From assembly GCA_902797455.1 (NCBI GenBank), contig CADBTE010000221.1:1-25539 (forward strand): a DNA stretch of 25,539 nucleotides, given 5' to 3'. The translations under genes and the position numbers were made by a program. Below are positions 25,067 through 25,539 of this stretch, in pieces. Within the stretch, counting starts at the first letter, position 1. Every line of letters begins with the position of its first letter. Below the pieces are notes generated by a model, which saw only the letters and a program-made list of their open reading frames with translations, made no database searches and was not told the DNA's origin. The stretch comes from an uncultured Planctomycetota bacterium. GTDB lineage: Bacteria > Planctomycetota > Planctomycetia > Pirellulales > Thermoguttaceae.

Positions 25067-25539
25067 GATCCGTCGGTCCGGGACGTGTCCCCCGGGGAAA
25101 CAGAGGGCTCACCCGCCGGGCGGCGGGAGTAGATCAACAGTCCAATGGCGATCACCAGCATTACCACCGAAACGCACTGCGAAACCGAAAGCCCCGTCCC
25201 ACAGAACGACAGCTCGTCGGTGCGGACCAGCTCCAAACAGAAACGCATCAGCGCGTAGAGGATCAACATCCAGGCGAAGAGTTCCCCCGGGCGATGGCAC
25301 CACCGTGAAAGCAAGAGCAATATCCCGAACAACGCCAGCGCGCTGAGACTGCTGTACAGCTGCGTCGGATGGACAGGAAGAACCGTGTACGGCCCGGCGT
25401 GAAACGCCAAACGGACGAAACGAGAATCATTCTCTTTCGCCGAATCGGCATCATTCGCGGCATCAGCGGCATCGGACGGTTTCGAAGCGTTAGGCTCCTC
25501 GACATCGAAGATCACCACCGGTCGGCTCGTCAGGGAACC
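25063..25539 (-). CDS. lgt: prolipoprotein diacylglyceryl transferase, C-terminal part (cut by window edge)
   Basis: The last 158 residues of an integral membrane enzyme that transfers diacylglycerol to the lipobox cysteine of prelipoproteins. Visible signatures are 'HPTQLYSS' (about 57-64 of the visible part), matching the conserved HPxQLYE region, then helix 'ALALFGILLLLSRW', 'RFCLELVRTDELSFCGTGLSVSQ' and a final helix 'VSVVMLVIAIGLLIYS' with a short polar tail. The frame stays open to the edge, so the GTG at 25518 is not the real start. An Ala/Asp/Asn-rich stretch precedes HPTQLY and looks like an insert in an exoplasmic loop. It overlaps gspK by ATGA. At least two lipoproteins in the window would be substrates. 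Confidence 0.9.
   Translation of the reverse strand, partial: GSLTSRPVVIFDVEEPNASKPSDAADAANDADSAKENDSRFVRLAFHAGPYTVLPVHPTQLYSSLSALALFGILLLLSRWCHRPGELFAWMLILYALMRFCLELVRTDELSFCGTGLSVSQCVSVVMLVIAIGLLIYSRRPAGEPSVSPGDTSRTDGS

Noticed and set aside
1..25539. CRISPR arrays, insertion sequences, prophage or toxin-antitoxin modules
   Set aside because: I found no regularly spaced direct repeats, transposase or integrase motifs, terminal inverted repeats or small antitoxin-like pairs. The only tandem repeats are the short 9-mers near 16256-16351.

Overview
The window looks like a chromosomal segment of a member of the Planctomycetota, most likely a Pirellulales-type lineage. This is inferred from protein character, not from a marker gene. 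It carries a BBP7-like outer-membrane beta-barrel protein, a large DUF11-type lipoprotein, enlarged type I signal peptidases with extra CxxC pairs, a HEAT-repeat secreted protein and a GldF-GldG fusion, all typical of that phylum. Base composition is moderately GC-rich and coding density is high. I see no phage, transposon, CRISPR or plasmid signature.

Left part (1-7395): a secreted beta-propeller-like protein (minus) is divergent from a secreted Sel1-repeat protein (plus). Their shared upstream region has a good promoter on each strand and an odd C10/A8 homopolymer junction. A minus-strand tRNA-Gln(UUG) follows. Next come two tandem paralogous type I signal peptidases (442 and 648 aa), seryl-tRNA synthetase, and a 64-residue two-helix membrane protein.

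Middle (7447-12284): the plus-strand series continues with a TrkA-type two-domain potassium-uptake regulator, a TPR lipoprotein and RecG helicase. A perfect 16-bp hairpin with a T-run on the minus strand is embedded in the last codons of recG. It looks like the terminator of the convergent outer-membrane protein gene.

Surface block (12285-18995): a BBP7-like outer-membrane protein and a DUF11-type lipoprotein lie on the minus strand. A 439-bp divergent intergenic region with strong dyads and tandem 9-bp repeats separates them from a plus-strand secreted HEAT-repeat protein that appears to contain a degenerate receiver-like domain.

Right part (19029-25539, all minus): a compact cluster transcribed lgt (partial at the window edge) > gspK-like > UPF0173 metal-dependent hydrolase > ABC ATPase > ABC-2 permease/GldG fusion. 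Overlapping start and stop codons (ATGA, GTGA) join lgt to gspK and the hydrolase to the ATPase.

Functionally the window is dominated by envelope biogenesis: two signal peptidases and Lgt process exported proteins and lipoproteins, GspK is a pseudopilin of a type II-like secretion system, and several exported products could be their substrates. Housekeeping genes (serS, recG, tRNA-Gln) are interspersed. The best candidates for something under-described are the paired signal peptidases with CxxC-bearing, insert-rich exoplasmic domains, and the exported HEAT protein with a phosphoacceptor-less receiver-like fold.
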